A stretch of DNA of 64,000 nt from Ignavibacteriota bacterium (lineage in GTDB: Bacteria; Bacteroidota; Ignavibacteria; UBA10030; UBA6906), in contig JADJHP010000009.1 of the NCBI GenBank assembly GCA_016707525.1, positions 124,001 through 188,000 of the forward strand. Direction: 5' to 3'. A program made the position numbers and the translations under genes. This document shows positions 40,979 through 50,256 of the stretch, one piece after another; the first letter of the stretch is position 1; every line of letters begins with the position of its first letter. The notes beneath the pieces were generated by a model that was given only the letters and a program-made list of their open reading frames with translations, was not told where the DNA came from and did no database searches.

Positions 40979-41659
40979 TCAAGAGCGGGTGGCATCATCC
41001 ACGGTCCGATGGATCGATCGCCGGTGACGGTCCACCCATGCCGCCCACAACACGAAGAGCCAGCTGGCATTCCCCGCAACCGCGATCATCCCTGCATCCG
41101 GTGGCGGTGGCCCGAACACATTGGCAGCATAGATCCCGACAAGAACCACCAAAAGCCCACCCAGGCCATACGACCCGATCCGGTCTTTCGCCTTCGTTCC
41201 CCGGGTATACAAAAACGCTCCACCCGCAAGAAGTCCGAGCTCCAGGAACAGTGTCACCGCCAAGGAATTCCACCCCCCCAAACCGACCCGTGCATCTCCC
41301 ACGACATTGAGCGGAAGATCGGGTCTGTGCACGACGAGGTCAAGGACCCAATGGCTGACAACAGCCAGGCCAACAACAAGTGCACTCATCCAGGATCTCT
41401 TCAGGGCAAAGTAGATCCCACCCACCACGAGACCCCAGAGCACCACACCGACGAGGCTGTGTGATATCGGATAATCATAGAAGTCGAGCGGTGTGACCAC
41501 GGTGTTCCCCGGGTCGATGCGCACATGCTCCAGCCCGGCCAAGAGCAGCACCGGCCAGAGGAGGTCGATGAATTGTGACGCCATCACAAGCGTGCCAAGT
41601 GACGTGTTCGGGGTCGCGCGCTTTGCGCCGAGAGCAACGGCATAGTGGCCGAGGAACAT
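40979..41659 (-). CDS. Membrane protein of the YdjM/DUF457 type (predicted metal-dependent hydrolase)
   Basis: 226 residues with about six membrane helices. Histidine and aspartate motifs of the family are present: FLGHYAVALGAKR, ASQFIDLLWPVLLL, YPISHSLVGVV and VSHWVLDLVVHRPDLPL. These would form a metal site at the membrane. The activity of the family is not established for most members. ATG 41659 was chosen because it gives the usual MFLGHYAVALG start. The C-terminus is a short charged tail (DRHRRSIHRTVDD). Confidence 0.75.
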   Translation of the reverse strand: MFLGHYAVALGAKRATPNTSLGTLVMASQFIDLLWPVLLLAGLEHVRIDPGNTVVTPLDFYDYPISHSLVGVVLWGLVVGGIYFALKRSWMSALVVGLAVVSHWVLDLVVHRPDLPLNVVGDARVGLGGWNSLAVTLFLELGLLAGGAFLYTRGTKAKDRIGSYGLGGLLVVLVGIYAANVFGPPPPDAGMIAVAGNASWLFVLWAAWVDRHRRSIHRTVDDATRS

Positions 41660-41850
41660 GGGACGTATTCTCCTTCCTGACGGTGAGAGGCCGCGTGAAA
41701 CCGGCATGGGTCTGTCTGCGAAATGCCGGCGTTCGGATCGTGTTCTGAGAACATTCAAAGCATGCAAAGAGTTGCCGGACCAACACAGCAGAAATCCGGG
41801 AAAATCCGTATCTTGTGCCGCACTCATACACACACTCAGCGGACTTTGCT

Positions 41851-42936
41851 ATGCAGATCGGTATCGTCGGACTCCCGTTTTCGGGGAAATCAACGCTTTT
41901 TCAGGCCATTACACGCACCCACATCGACCCCGCCTCACTCTCGCGCGGGGAAGCGCACCAGGGGATCGTCAAGGTGCCGGATGTACGCCTCGACAAACTG
42001 ACCGGGTTCTTCTCCCCCAAGAAGACGGTTCATGCCACCATCGAATTCGTGGATGTGGTCGGCCTCAAGAAGGGCGAATCAGGGTCCACACAGTTCACGA
42101 CGAACTTCCTCGGCAACGTGAAGAACGTCGATGCCATGGTGCAGGTCGTCCGCCTGTTCGCCGATCCCTCCGTCCCCCACCCCGATGGCTCGGTGGATAT
42201 GATGCGCGACATCTCCACGTTCGAGACGGAGTTCATCCTCGCCGACCTCGGGATGCTGGAGAACAGGATCGACAAGATCAAGAAGCAGCTTCAGAAGCTC
42301 GCGGATGAGACCCTGAAACGTGAACTCCCCCTGCTGGAACGCTGCCACGGCTTCCTCGAACAGGAAAAGCCGCTGCGCGATCAGGAGTTCACGAAGGAAG
42401 AACTGGTCATGCTCCGCACGTACCAGCTGCTGACCCTCAAGCCGATGCTCATCGCGCTGAACCTTGACGAGACCCAGCAATCGACCGCCGCCAAAGCGGT
42501 CACCGATGTCGCCGCAAAGAAATCCGGAAAACAGACGAAGGTCCTCGCCTTCTACGGCAAGATCGATATGGAGATGTCCGAGCTGTCAGCCGAAGAAGCG
42601 AAGGCATTCATGGGCGAATACGGGATCACCGAGTCGGCGCTCGACACGCTCATCCGGGAATCCTATCTGCTCCTCGGCGTCCAATCGTTCCTGACCGCCG
42701 GCGAAGACGAGTGCCGCGCCTGGACGATCCGCAAGGGGATGACCGCACAGGAATCTGCCGGCGTGATCCACTCGGATTTCTACAATAAGTTCATCCGCGC
42801 GGAGGTGGTGCACTACGATGACCTCGTTGCTGCCGGAGGGTCGTTCGCAAAAACGAAAGAAGCAGGCGTGTGGCGACTCGAAGGGAAGGAATATATCGTC
42901 AAGGACGGCGACATCATCTCCGTACGGCATTCCTGA
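41851..42936 (+). CDS. YchF/OLA1-like GTPase
   Basis: A 361-residue Obg-family P-loop protein. Walker A is GLPFSGKST (7-15; canonical YchF has GLPNVGKST). The specificity motif reads NLDE instead of NKxD, as in YchF/OLA1, which prefer ATP. A coiled-coil insertion lies near 135-165. The C-terminal TGS-like domain (AWTIRKGMTAQESAGVIHSDFYNKFIRAEVV) is complete. It binds ribosomes and takes part in stress responses by family knowledge. The altered Walker A and slight shortness suggest a divergent paralogue, so I give no symbol. A TATCTT box lies about 40 nt upstream. Confidence 0.85.
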   Translation: MQIGIVGLPFSGKSTLFQAITRTHIDPASLSRGEAHQGIVKVPDVRLDKLTGFFSPKKTVHATIEFVDVVGLKKGESGSTQFTTNFLGNVKNVDAMVQVVRLFADPSVPHPDGSVDMMRDISTFETEFILADLGMLENRIDKIKKQLQKLADETLKRELPLLERCHGFLEQEKPLRDQEFTKEELVMLRTYQLLTLKPMLIALNLDETQQSTAAKAVTDVAAKKSGKQTKVLAFYGKIDMEMSELSAEEAKAFMGEYGITESALDTLIRESYLLLGVQSFLTAGEDECRAWTIRKGMTAQESAGVIHSDFYNKFIRAEVVHYDDLVAAGGSFAKTKEAGVWRLEGKEYIVKDGDIISVRHS

Positions 42937-42985
42937 CCGCACAAGAACTCACGGACATCCCGACGCCGCCCCTCACCGGGCGGCG

Positions 42986-44125
42986 TCAACGTATCAGAGA
43001 TACCCTCCGTACATCGGTCCCCACAGCACTCCGGACCCGCACAAGATACACACCCGATGCCAACCGGTCCGCATGGAACCGCACACGCACGATCTCCCCT
43101 CCCACGGCGACATCATCGTACAACACCCCGATCTCCTGCCCGAGCAATGAGTGAACGGTCAGCGTGACGTGCCCGGTATGACGGACGGAGAATGGGATCG
43201 TCGTGGTGCTGTTGAAGGGATTGGGATAGTTCGCCATCAGGGTCATCTCACGAGGTACGAGCGCCGGTGTCTCCACCGACGTCGGCGCAAGGAGCCCCGC
43301 CTGCTGCCAGGCATACTGCCAGAGCGACGCAAGCACGACGGTCGCTTCCTGCACGAGCTGGATGGTCATCGTATCGGTGCTCGCCCAGAGGTTCGCATAA
43401 TACGTCGACGAGTAACTCCCTCCGCTCGCCAGCTTCGCTCGTGTATCCGCGTGCAGGATGGAATCGACAAGCGTCTGCGAGCGGAGGATGTACGAGAAGA
43501 TATACCGGTACGGATCGGTGACCGGCTGGAGCTGTCCCTTGCTCACGACCAGAGCCGATTTGTACGTGCTGATCATGCTCGACTCATACCGTGAGTGGAT
43601 GCCGTTGTTGCCGGTCATCGCTCCATCATAATTCTGCGTGCAATGCAGCGGCTGAAAGACATCGCCGACATAATGCCCGACGTCGGCAGCGGTCTGGTAC
43701 GCCTTCGTCCAATCGCCACGCTTCGCCTGCGCCGTCAGGGAATCCACCGCCCACAGGGTCGCCCACGGCAATATGCCGTTCTCTTTCACCGTCGGCCAAC
43801 CATACTGCACCACCAGTGCGCTGAGAGACGTCGGCAACTGCGCGTAGTCGGGGTACCAGTCGATGTCCAGGTAATGCTTGGGAGCCTCGGCCGTGTCCGC
43901 GGATTTCCGGCTGTCCGCATCGCTCGCATGGCTCGCAAGATACGACTGCTGGGCAGCAAGGGTTGCCATTTCCGGCGGAAGATGAATGACCGCATTCCGG
44001 TTGATGATCTGGTGCACAGTGCTGCCCCATCCGAAGGCACACCGGGGAGTCGCCCCGGCAAGCAAGGCAAGACACAGCACGGAAACGTACACGCGATGGC
44101 ATTGTGAGAGCGGGAGGGGCGTCAT
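42986..44125 (-). CDS. Secreted zinc-dependent phospholipase C / S1-P1 nuclease-like protein with T9SS sorting domain
   Basis: 379 residues. A signal peptide (about 1-31) precedes a mature N-terminus near FGWGSTVHQIINRNAV, with Trp and His at the position used for zinc binding. Further ligands are SHASDAD, YLDIDWYPDY, DVGHYVGDVFQPLHCTQNYDG and NGIHSRYE. The core (33-290) matches the phospholipase C/P1 nuclease superfamily; which of the two it is cannot be told. Residues 298-379 (MANYPNPFNSTTTIPFSVR...SGVYLVRVRSA) are a T9SS type A sorting domain, so the enzyme should cross the outer membrane. It probably scavenges phosphate or nucleotides. Confidence 0.85.
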   Translation of the reverse strand: MTPLPLSQCHRVYVSVLCLALLAGATPRCAFGWGSTVHQIINRNAVIHLPPEMATLAAQQSYLASHASDADSRKSADTAEAPKHYLDIDWYPDYAQLPTSLSALVVQYGWPTVKENGILPWATLWAVDSLTAQAKRGDWTKAYQTAADVGHYVGDVFQPLHCTQNYDGAMTGNNGIHSRYESSMISTYKSALVVSKGQLQPVTDPYRYIFSYILRSQTLVDSILHADTRAKLASGGSYSSTYYANLWASTDTMTIQLVQEATVVLASLWQYAWQQAGLLAPTSVETPALVPREMTLMANYPNPFNSTTTIPFSVRHTGHVTLTVHSLLGQEIGVLYDDVAVGGEIVRVRFHADRLASGVYLVRVRSAVGTDVRRVSLIR

Positions 44126-44149
44126 TCCATGGTACCGTTGTATGGCAGA

Positions 44150-44668
44150 TCAGTGAGGGAGCGAAGCGAGCACCCGCTTCGCGCGGGAATGGAACGCCGG
44201 TGTTCCATAGGGGAGTTGTTGTTCAATGACGAGCCGGAGCTCACGGCCCAGTTCCGGTTCCTGGCGCACCACCCGCTCCAGAACGGTCATGGCACAGGCC
44301 CTGACGGCAATGGGTGACGAAGGCGATGCGAGTTCGTCAAAACACACGGTGGCTACTTCACCGAGCAGACGCGACGGGATCTCCACGAACTGCAGGGCCC
44401 GGATGACATTCCGGCGTGCCGCATCGTGCACGCCGGGCTGGCGCATCTTCTTCATCAGCCTGGCGAGCCAGGGCTGGAGGAGCTTCCCACGGTCATCCGC
44501 CAGCACACCCACGACCCACGCTGCCCGCTGGGTCAGGAGCGGGTCATCCCCCAGAAAGATCTCCACCAACACCTTCACCCGCGACGGATCATGGCCTATC
44601 CACTGCACGATCCGGTCGGTGTTCTTTCTCGAGTGCTCGAGCAGGAGTTGTTTTTCTACGTCCATCAT
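44150..44668 (-). CDS. HEAT-repeat-like helical protein
   Basis: 172 residues, all alpha, without a signal peptide. Repeated helix pairs such as VEIFLGDDPLLTQRAAWVVGVLAD and RRNVIRALQFVEIPS resemble HEAT or ARM repeats. Similar proteins are common in FCB genomes, with no known function; a protein-binding role is inferred. Starts at 44668 or 44665 are both possible. It is the first gene on the minus strand after the phospholipase gene's promoter side, and it ends 24 bp from that gene's start. Confidence 0.65.
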   Translation of the reverse strand: MMDVEKQLLLEHSRKNTDRIVQWIGHDPSRVKVLVEIFLGDDPLLTQRAAWVVGVLADDRGKLLQPWLARLMKKMRQPGVHDAARRNVIRALQFVEIPSRLLGEVATVCFDELASPSSPIAVRACAMTVLERVVRQEPELGRELRLVIEQQLPYGTPAFHSRAKRVLASLPH

Positions 44669-44680
44669 GATCTCAGAGGC

Positions 44681-44776
44681 AGTGAAGAGTGAATAATGAA
44701 AGGTAACGATCGTGCGGCAAGAACCCGGCTCCCGTCGGTCACCCGCCTTTTCTCTCTCAGCTCTTCACTCTTCACT
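44681..44776. repeat. 13-bp inverted repeats flanking an 70-bp spacer
   Basis: AGTGAAGAGTGAA (44681-44693) and its exact complement TTCACTCTTCACT (44764-44776) bound 70 bp without a gene. The right arm overlaps the 3' end of aguA and supplies its last codons and stop. Confidence 0.7.
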
Positions 44777-45850
44777 TCTTGAAAGGGGTTGTTGCTGCGT
44801 CAAACAATGCAATGTCCCCAGCCCCCACACCAGATCCACCGCATGGATGCCTACGACGGGCCGGTCGGTGAAGAGCTCGCTCAACGTCCCGAGCGCAATG
44901 CGGTCGTTCGGATCGTTGAACGTCGGAACAATGACCGCCGCATTGGCGATGTAGAAATTGGCGTAACTCGCCGGGACCCGCTGACCGTCAAAGATGAGCG
45001 GGGCAGGCATCGGAAGCAGAACAACCTCGGGGCGCGATCCGTCCGCGAGCCGCGCACCCTGCAGACGTTCGAAGTTTTCCCGCGAGATACGGTGGTTGGG
45101 ATCCTTCGGGTCCTTCTCATCCACCAGCACGACCGTGCGGTCGTTGACGAACCGGCAGAGGTCGTCCACATGCCCGTGGGTATCATCTCCCGCAATACCA
45201 TCGCCGAGCCAGATCACCTGCTCCACGCCCAGATGCGCACGGAACACATCCTCATACTCAGCACGACGGAATCCCGGATTACGGACCTGCACGGTAGGAT
45301 GCAACAGGCATTCTTCCGTCGTGAGCAGTGTGCCCTTGCCGTTCACATCGATGCTGCCGCCTTCGAGAACGACCTCACGCCCTTGGTGCTTCACCGTGAC
45401 CAATGGCTTCTTCAGTTTCTGCGCAGCGCGCGGCGGCACTCCATCATCCTTCTTCCAATCAGGATACTTCGCCCACGCGGAGAACCGGAACCGGAGCACG
45501 GACGTCGCCCCCCGTTCATCGCACACGAACATCGGCCCCATGTCGCGCGTCCAACCGCGATTCGTCGGGAACCGGAAGAACGCCACCTGCGCAAGATCCA
45601 CGCCTGCACGCTCAAGGACACGGCGCGCTTTCCCTTCATGCGCGGCATCGTTCACGATGATGCGGAGGATCTCGCCCGGCGTGATCTTGCGTGCCATCTC
45701 ACCGAAGACCCACGGGATGGGAGCGAACTTGCCGGGCCAATCGGTGACGTTCGCGGGCCAACTGATCCACGTGGCCTCGTGCTTCTCCCACTCGGCCGGC
45801 ATATGTGTTGCAGCGTGCATGGTCGTCGTGCTACCCTGTCGTTCGTTCAT
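44765..45850 (-). CDS. aguA: Agmatine deiminase
   Basis: A 361-residue guanidino-modifying enzyme of the PPAD fold. It turns agmatine into N-carbamoylputrescine and ammonia. Motifs are MPAEWEKHEATWISWP, NRGWTRDMGP, EGGSIDVNGKGTLLTTEE, DTHGHVDDLCRF and the catalytic Cys349 in LGTLHCLTQQQP. The start may be ATG 45850, 2 bp after the aguB stop, or ATG 45820; family members often begin close to MPAEW. It is the second gene after aguB in the same pathway. The final SEE and stop come from an intergenic repeat arm. Confidence 0.93.
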   Translation of the reverse strand: MNERQGSTTTMHAATHMPAEWEKHEATWISWPANVTDWPGKFAPIPWVFGEMARKITPGEILRIIVNDAAHEGKARRVLERAGVDLAQVAFFRFPTNRGWTRDMGPMFVCDERGATSVLRFRFSAWAKYPDWKKDDGVPPRAAQKLKKPLVTVKHQGREVVLEGGSIDVNGKGTLLTTEECLLHPTVQVRNPGFRRAEYEDVFRAHLGVEQVIWLGDGIAGDDTHGHVDDLCRFVNDRTVVLVDEKDPKDPNHRISRENFERLQGARLADGSRPEVVLLPMPAPLIFDGQRVPASYANFYIANAAVIVPTFNDPNDRIALGTLSELFTDRPVVGIHAVDLVWGLGTLHCLTQQQPLSRSEE

Positions 45851-45852
45851 CC

Positions 45853-46743
<891 letters not shown>

Positions 46744-46815
46744 GGGTTCCACTTTCACTGTACGGGAAAAGTGGTATAACATACGGAAAAGCGAGGAGAG
46801 GGGAAAGAGGGAGGA

Positions 46816-48240
46816 TCAGCCCTCCGGCGTGCCACGGAACTGCCGGCCACGCGCACGCCCCCGCGCCAGGGACGCGAACACCCCGAGCGTACAGAGCGCG
46901 GCCGAAACGCCAAAGGCGATCCGGATCGCCACAAGCAACTGCGTGTGCACCGCAGGTGACAACTGCACCGGCCCGATCACAATGGCAAAGATCATCATCG
47001 CAATGCCGATGCTGAACGTCTGTCCCGTCATCCGCATCGTCGCCAGGGCGCCGGCTGCAACACCATAGACCTTCCGATCGACCGACCCCATGACGGCATT
47101 GGAGTTGGGCGATGAGAACATCGCAAAGCCGAGGCCGACCATCGCAAGCGCTCCGACAAGCACCGGTATGGGAACGGTCTCGGACAGCATGGAAAAGTAC
47201 GTGAGGCCCACCACGATCAATGCCATCCCCCCCGATGCAACAATGCGAGGCTCAATGCGGTCAGACCACCTCCCGGCGAACGGTGACCCGATCGCCATCA
47301 CGATGGGCTGGGCAAGCAGGACCATCCCCGTCTGCTGTGGCGTGAAACCGCGGACATGCATCAGATACAGACTCATCAGGAACCCGATCGAGAACGTCGC
47401 CCCATAATTGATGAACGCGGCGAGATTCGAAAGGGCAAAGACCCTGTTGTGCCGGAAGAGCGAGACGTCAAGAATGGGACTCGCTGCGCGTGTTTCCCAG
47501 TACACAAAGAGCGCAAGGGCAAGCACCCCCGATCCGAGAATGATCGCGCCATCGATCCCCGGCAAGCGGGAGAATCCATACATCAACGCGACAAGCCCGA
47601 GACAGTAGGCTACCGTGCCCGTGACATCGAACCGCGCACCACGTGCCTCGATCCATTCTCCCCTCATCTTCGCGATCACGAGCACTACCATGAGAAGCCC
47701 GAGCGGCACGTTCACAAGGAAGATGCTCCGCCAGCCAAGCTGCTGCGTCAACACCCCGCCGATCGTCGGGCCAAGCGAGAGTCCGACATAGACCGAGGCC
47801 GTGTTGATCCCGAGCGCCTTCCCCCGTTCCTCCGGAGGAAAGACCGATGTCAGGACAGCCATGCCGGTTCCGGACATCATGGACGCGCTCACCCCCTGCA
47901 GGACCCGCCCGGCAAGAAGGAGAGCGAAGGTCGGCGCGATGCCGCATAGGAACGAAGACAGGGTGTGCAGGACGATGCCCCCCAGAAAGACCCGCCGCCG
48001 GCCGTAGATATCCGCCAGACGGCCAACGGGGATCAACAGCACCGAAGACGTCAGCAGGTACGCGGTCGGGATCCAACCCAGGAGCACTGCATCGGCGCCC
48101 ATTTCCGTACCGATCGTGGACAATGCGACGTTGATGGAGGATCCCATGAAGGGCGTCAGGAACGATGCCAGGCTCGCGACGAGCAGGGCGGTTTCCTTGC
48201 TGAACGCGTGTGAAGGGTGGGGCTCGGTGGTGCCGGTCAT
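46816..48240 (-). CDS. MFS transporter, DHA2 (EmrB/QacA) family
   Basis: 474 residues with about fourteen helices. Motif A is GRLADIYGRRRVFLGG after helix 2, motif C is GLSLGPTIGGVLTQ, and the N-terminus has the family pattern ETALLVASLASFLTPFMGSSINVALSTIG with the conserved proline. It is a proton-driven exporter, probably of drugs or metabolites. ATG 48240 was chosen because it starts MTGTTEP just before the first helix. It is transcribed divergently from the M28 peptidase gene with 80 bp between starts. Confidence 0.92.
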   Translation of the reverse strand: MTGTTEPHPSHAFSKETALLVASLASFLTPFMGSSINVALSTIGTEMGADAVLLGWIPTAYLLTSSVLLIPVGRLADIYGRRRVFLGGIVLHTLSSFLCGIAPTFALLLAGRVLQGVSASMMSGTGMAVLTSVFPPEERGKALGINTASVYVGLSLGPTIGGVLTQQLGWRSIFLVNVPLGLLMVVLVIAKMRGEWIEARGARFDVTGTVAYCLGLVALMYGFSRLPGIDGAIILGSGVLALALFVYWETRAASPILDVSLFRHNRVFALSNLAAFINYGATFSIGFLMSLYLMHVRGFTPQQTGMVLLAQPIVMAIGSPFAGRWSDRIEPRIVASGGMALIVVGLTYFSMLSETVPIPVLVGALAMVGLGFAMFSSPNSNAVMGSVDRKVYGVAAGALATMRMTGQTFSIGIAMMIFAIVIGPVQLSPAVHTQLLVAIRIAFGVSAALCTLGVFASLARGRARGRQFRGTPEG

Positions 48241-48261
48241 CCGGTAAACATACGGAGGGCT

Positions 48262-48290
48262 TTGTGGAGATGCAAGATTGTTGCTATATT
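48262..48290 (+). promoter_or_regulatory. Candidate promoter of the M28 peptidase gene
   Basis: TTGTGG (48262-48267), a 17-nt spacer and TATATT (48285-48290). The -10 box begins the 12-mer TATATTGCACGA that recurs before the M3 peptidase gene. Confidence 0.5.
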
Positions 48291-48320
48291 GCACGATCCA
48301 CCACCAACAACGAGGTACCG

Positions 48321-50015
48321 ATGGCACGCTGCACAGTGGCTCTATTGCTCCTGGTGTTCTCTGCTACGCTCCTGCAAGCTCAGCCCGAACGTATCGACAG
48401 CGCCGCAGTGGCATTGATAAAAGAAGAAGGACTTCAGCATTCTCAGGTGATGCCGCTGCTGTCATCGCTCTGTGACGTGTACAGCCCACGACTGACCTGG
48501 TCCCCCGAATATACCCGCGGCGCGGATTGGGTGAAGAAGACCTTTGCCACATGGGGGATCACGAACGTCTCCTACGATCGATGGGCTCCACTCGGCCGTG
48601 GCTGGACACTGAAGAATTTCTCGGCGATGGTCACCTCGCCTGTCCCCTTCCCGGTCATCGCCTACCCCTCAGCCTGGTCGCCGGGATTCAAGGAGAAGGA
48701 AGCAGAGGTCGTCTATCTCAACGCATCCGATCCTTCGGAACTCGAACGCTATAAAGGAAAACTCAAAGGGAAGTTCGTCCTGCTCTCCGATCTTGCCGAT
48801 GTACGCCCGCACTTCACGCCACAGGCAACACGCCTGGCGGATTCGGTGCTTCTCAGGATGGCGAATGCGGACATCCAGGGTGGGCGCAGGGGTGGACGGC
48901 GCTTCCCGCGGCTCGACCGCATGACACCCCAGGCGATCGATTCGGCACTCATCGCCATCGCACAAGCATCCCCCGATGTGGATACGGCGGCGATGCGCGA
49001 GCGCTTCTCCGGCATGCGCATGACCCCGCGCAAGCTCCTGTTCGCGCAGGAAGAAGGCGCGATCGCGGTGATCACACCCGGCAACGGCGACGGCGGAACG
49101 ATGCTCGTCCAGTCCGCGACGGTCCCGCAACCGCAGGACGTCCCCCGCGAACAACGCATCCCGGCGTACGATGCGAAGGCAACCTCCTTCATCCCGCAGG
49201 TCGTCTTCGCCGCAGAGCATTACAACCGTATCCTCCGCTCGATCAAGCTCGGCGAGAAGGTGACACTCGAGATGGAACTCCAGGTCGAGACGACGAAGGC
49301 GGACTCCAGCTTCAATGTGATCGCGGAGATCCCCGGCACCGACCTCAAGGATGAGATCGTGATGATCGGCGGACACTTCGATACCTGGCACGCAGGGACC
49401 GGCGCAACGGACAACAACTCCGGCGTTGCAGCATGCATGGAAGCCGCACGCATCCTGAAAGTGCTTGCCGAAAGGAACGGACTGAAGACGCGCCGGACGA
49501 TCCGGATAGGATTCTGGGGTGGAGAAGAGCAGGGACTCTTCGGATCGCGGGAGTACGTCTCCGAGTTCTTCGCACAGCGCGAGGGAGACCAGGGATTTGG
49601 AGGACCCGGCGGGCCGGGCGGAACCCCGGAGATCACAAAGAAGGCCGGGTTCGACAAACTGTCGGTCTACTTCAATCACGACAATGGCACCGGACGTCTC
49701 CGCGGCATCTACCTCCAGGGTAATGAAGCCACCCGGCCGATCTTCCGCCGTTGGCTCACGGCATACGGGGACCCCACGATCCAGACGATCACGATCCAGA
49801 ACACCGGCGGCACGGACCATCAATCGTTCGATGGCGTCGGCCTCCCAGGGTTTCAGTTCATCCAGGACCAGATCGAATACGACTCACGTACGCATCACTA
49901 TAATATGGATGTGTACGAACGTCTCATTGGCGAGGACATGAAGCAGGCAGCGACGGTGATCGCATTCTTCACCTGGCAGGCAGCGAACCGGGACGGGCGA
50001 TTCCCGCGCAAATAG
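48321..50015 (+). CDS. Exported M28-family zinc aminopeptidase
   Basis: 564 residues. A signal peptide (MARCTVALLLLVFSATLLQA) is followed by a region containing a protease-associated (PA) domain (about 110-320) with an Arg/Gly-rich insert. The M28 catalytic domain (about 325-560) has the zinc ligands in GGHFDTWH, TGATDNNSG and WGGEEQGLFGS, and the late GTDHQSFD. A Gly/Pro loop (GFGGPGGPGGTPE) interrupts the domain. It removes N-terminal residues from peptides in the periplasm or outside. GAGG lies 6 nt before ATG 48321. A hairpin at 50041-50096 ends the gene. Confidence 0.9.
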   Translation: MARCTVALLLLVFSATLLQAQPERIDSAAVALIKEEGLQHSQVMPLLSSLCDVYSPRLTWSPEYTRGADWVKKTFATWGITNVSYDRWAPLGRGWTLKNFSAMVTSPVPFPVIAYPSAWSPGFKEKEAEVVYLNASDPSELERYKGKLKGKFVLLSDLADVRPHFTPQATRLADSVLLRMANADIQGGRRGGRRFPRLDRMTPQAIDSALIAIAQASPDVDTAAMRERFSGMRMTPRKLLFAQEEGAIAVITPGNGDGGTMLVQSATVPQPQDVPREQRIPAYDAKATSFIPQVVFAAEHYNRILRSIKLGEKVTLEMELQVETTKADSSFNVIAEIPGTDLKDEIVMIGGHFDTWHAGTGATDNNSGVAACMEAARILKVLAERNGLKTRRTIRIGFWGGEEQGLFGSREYVSEFFAQREGDQGFGGPGGPGGTPEITKKAGFDKLSVYFNHDNGTGRLRGIYLQGNEATRPIFRRWLTAYGDPTIQTITIQNTGGTDHQSFDGVGLPGFQFIQDQIEYDSRTHHYNMDVYERLIGEDMKQAATVIAFFTWQAANRDGRFPRK

Positions 50016-50040
50016 CAACCGTAGCACTCATTAACACATA

Positions 50041-50096
50041 TCCCGCCCCATCGCGGAAGTGCGAGATCGTATCTTGCATTTCTCGATGGGGCGGGA
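50041..50096 (+). terminator. 13-bp hairpin after the M28 gene
   Basis: TCCCGCCCCATCG (50041-50053) and CGATGGGGCGGGA (50084-50096) pair perfectly around a 30-nt loop. No T-tract follows, so it may act as an mRNA stabiliser more than as a terminator. Confidence 0.6.
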
Positions 50097-50106
50097 CACT
50101 TTCCAC

Positions 50107-50210
50107 CACACCCTGCAAACTCAGCCGCGTATATGCATTCTTGTGGCAGCGGCGCAGCCCAGCGGGCGGTCCACACCCTGCAAACCCAGCCGCGTATATG
50201 CATTCTTGTG
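50107..50210. repeat. Two 39-bp direct repeats
   Basis: Copies at 50107-50145 and 50172-50210 share CACACCCTGCAAAC and GTATATGCATTCTTGTG with one mismatch in 39 bp, and are separated by 26 bp. There is no coding sense. Confidence 0.85.
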
Positions 50211-50238
50211 TAGGGGCGCAGCATGCTGCGCCCCTACA
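50209..50238. repeat. Perfect 30-bp palindrome, REP-like
   Basis: TGTAGGGGCGCAGCA and its exact complement meet at the centre 50223/50224. Palindromes of this type (GGGGCGCAGCATGCTGCGCCCC) recur between genes of many unrelated bacteria. It lies 18 bp after the C69 stop and may end that transcript. Confidence 0.8.
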
Positions 50239-50256
50239 AATGAGGCCGATACCCCC

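Noticed and set aside
50107..50210. Two direct repeats with a 26-bp spacer considered as a minimal CRISPR
   Set aside because: Only two copies, 39-bp units without CRISPR-type symmetry, and no cas gene in the window.
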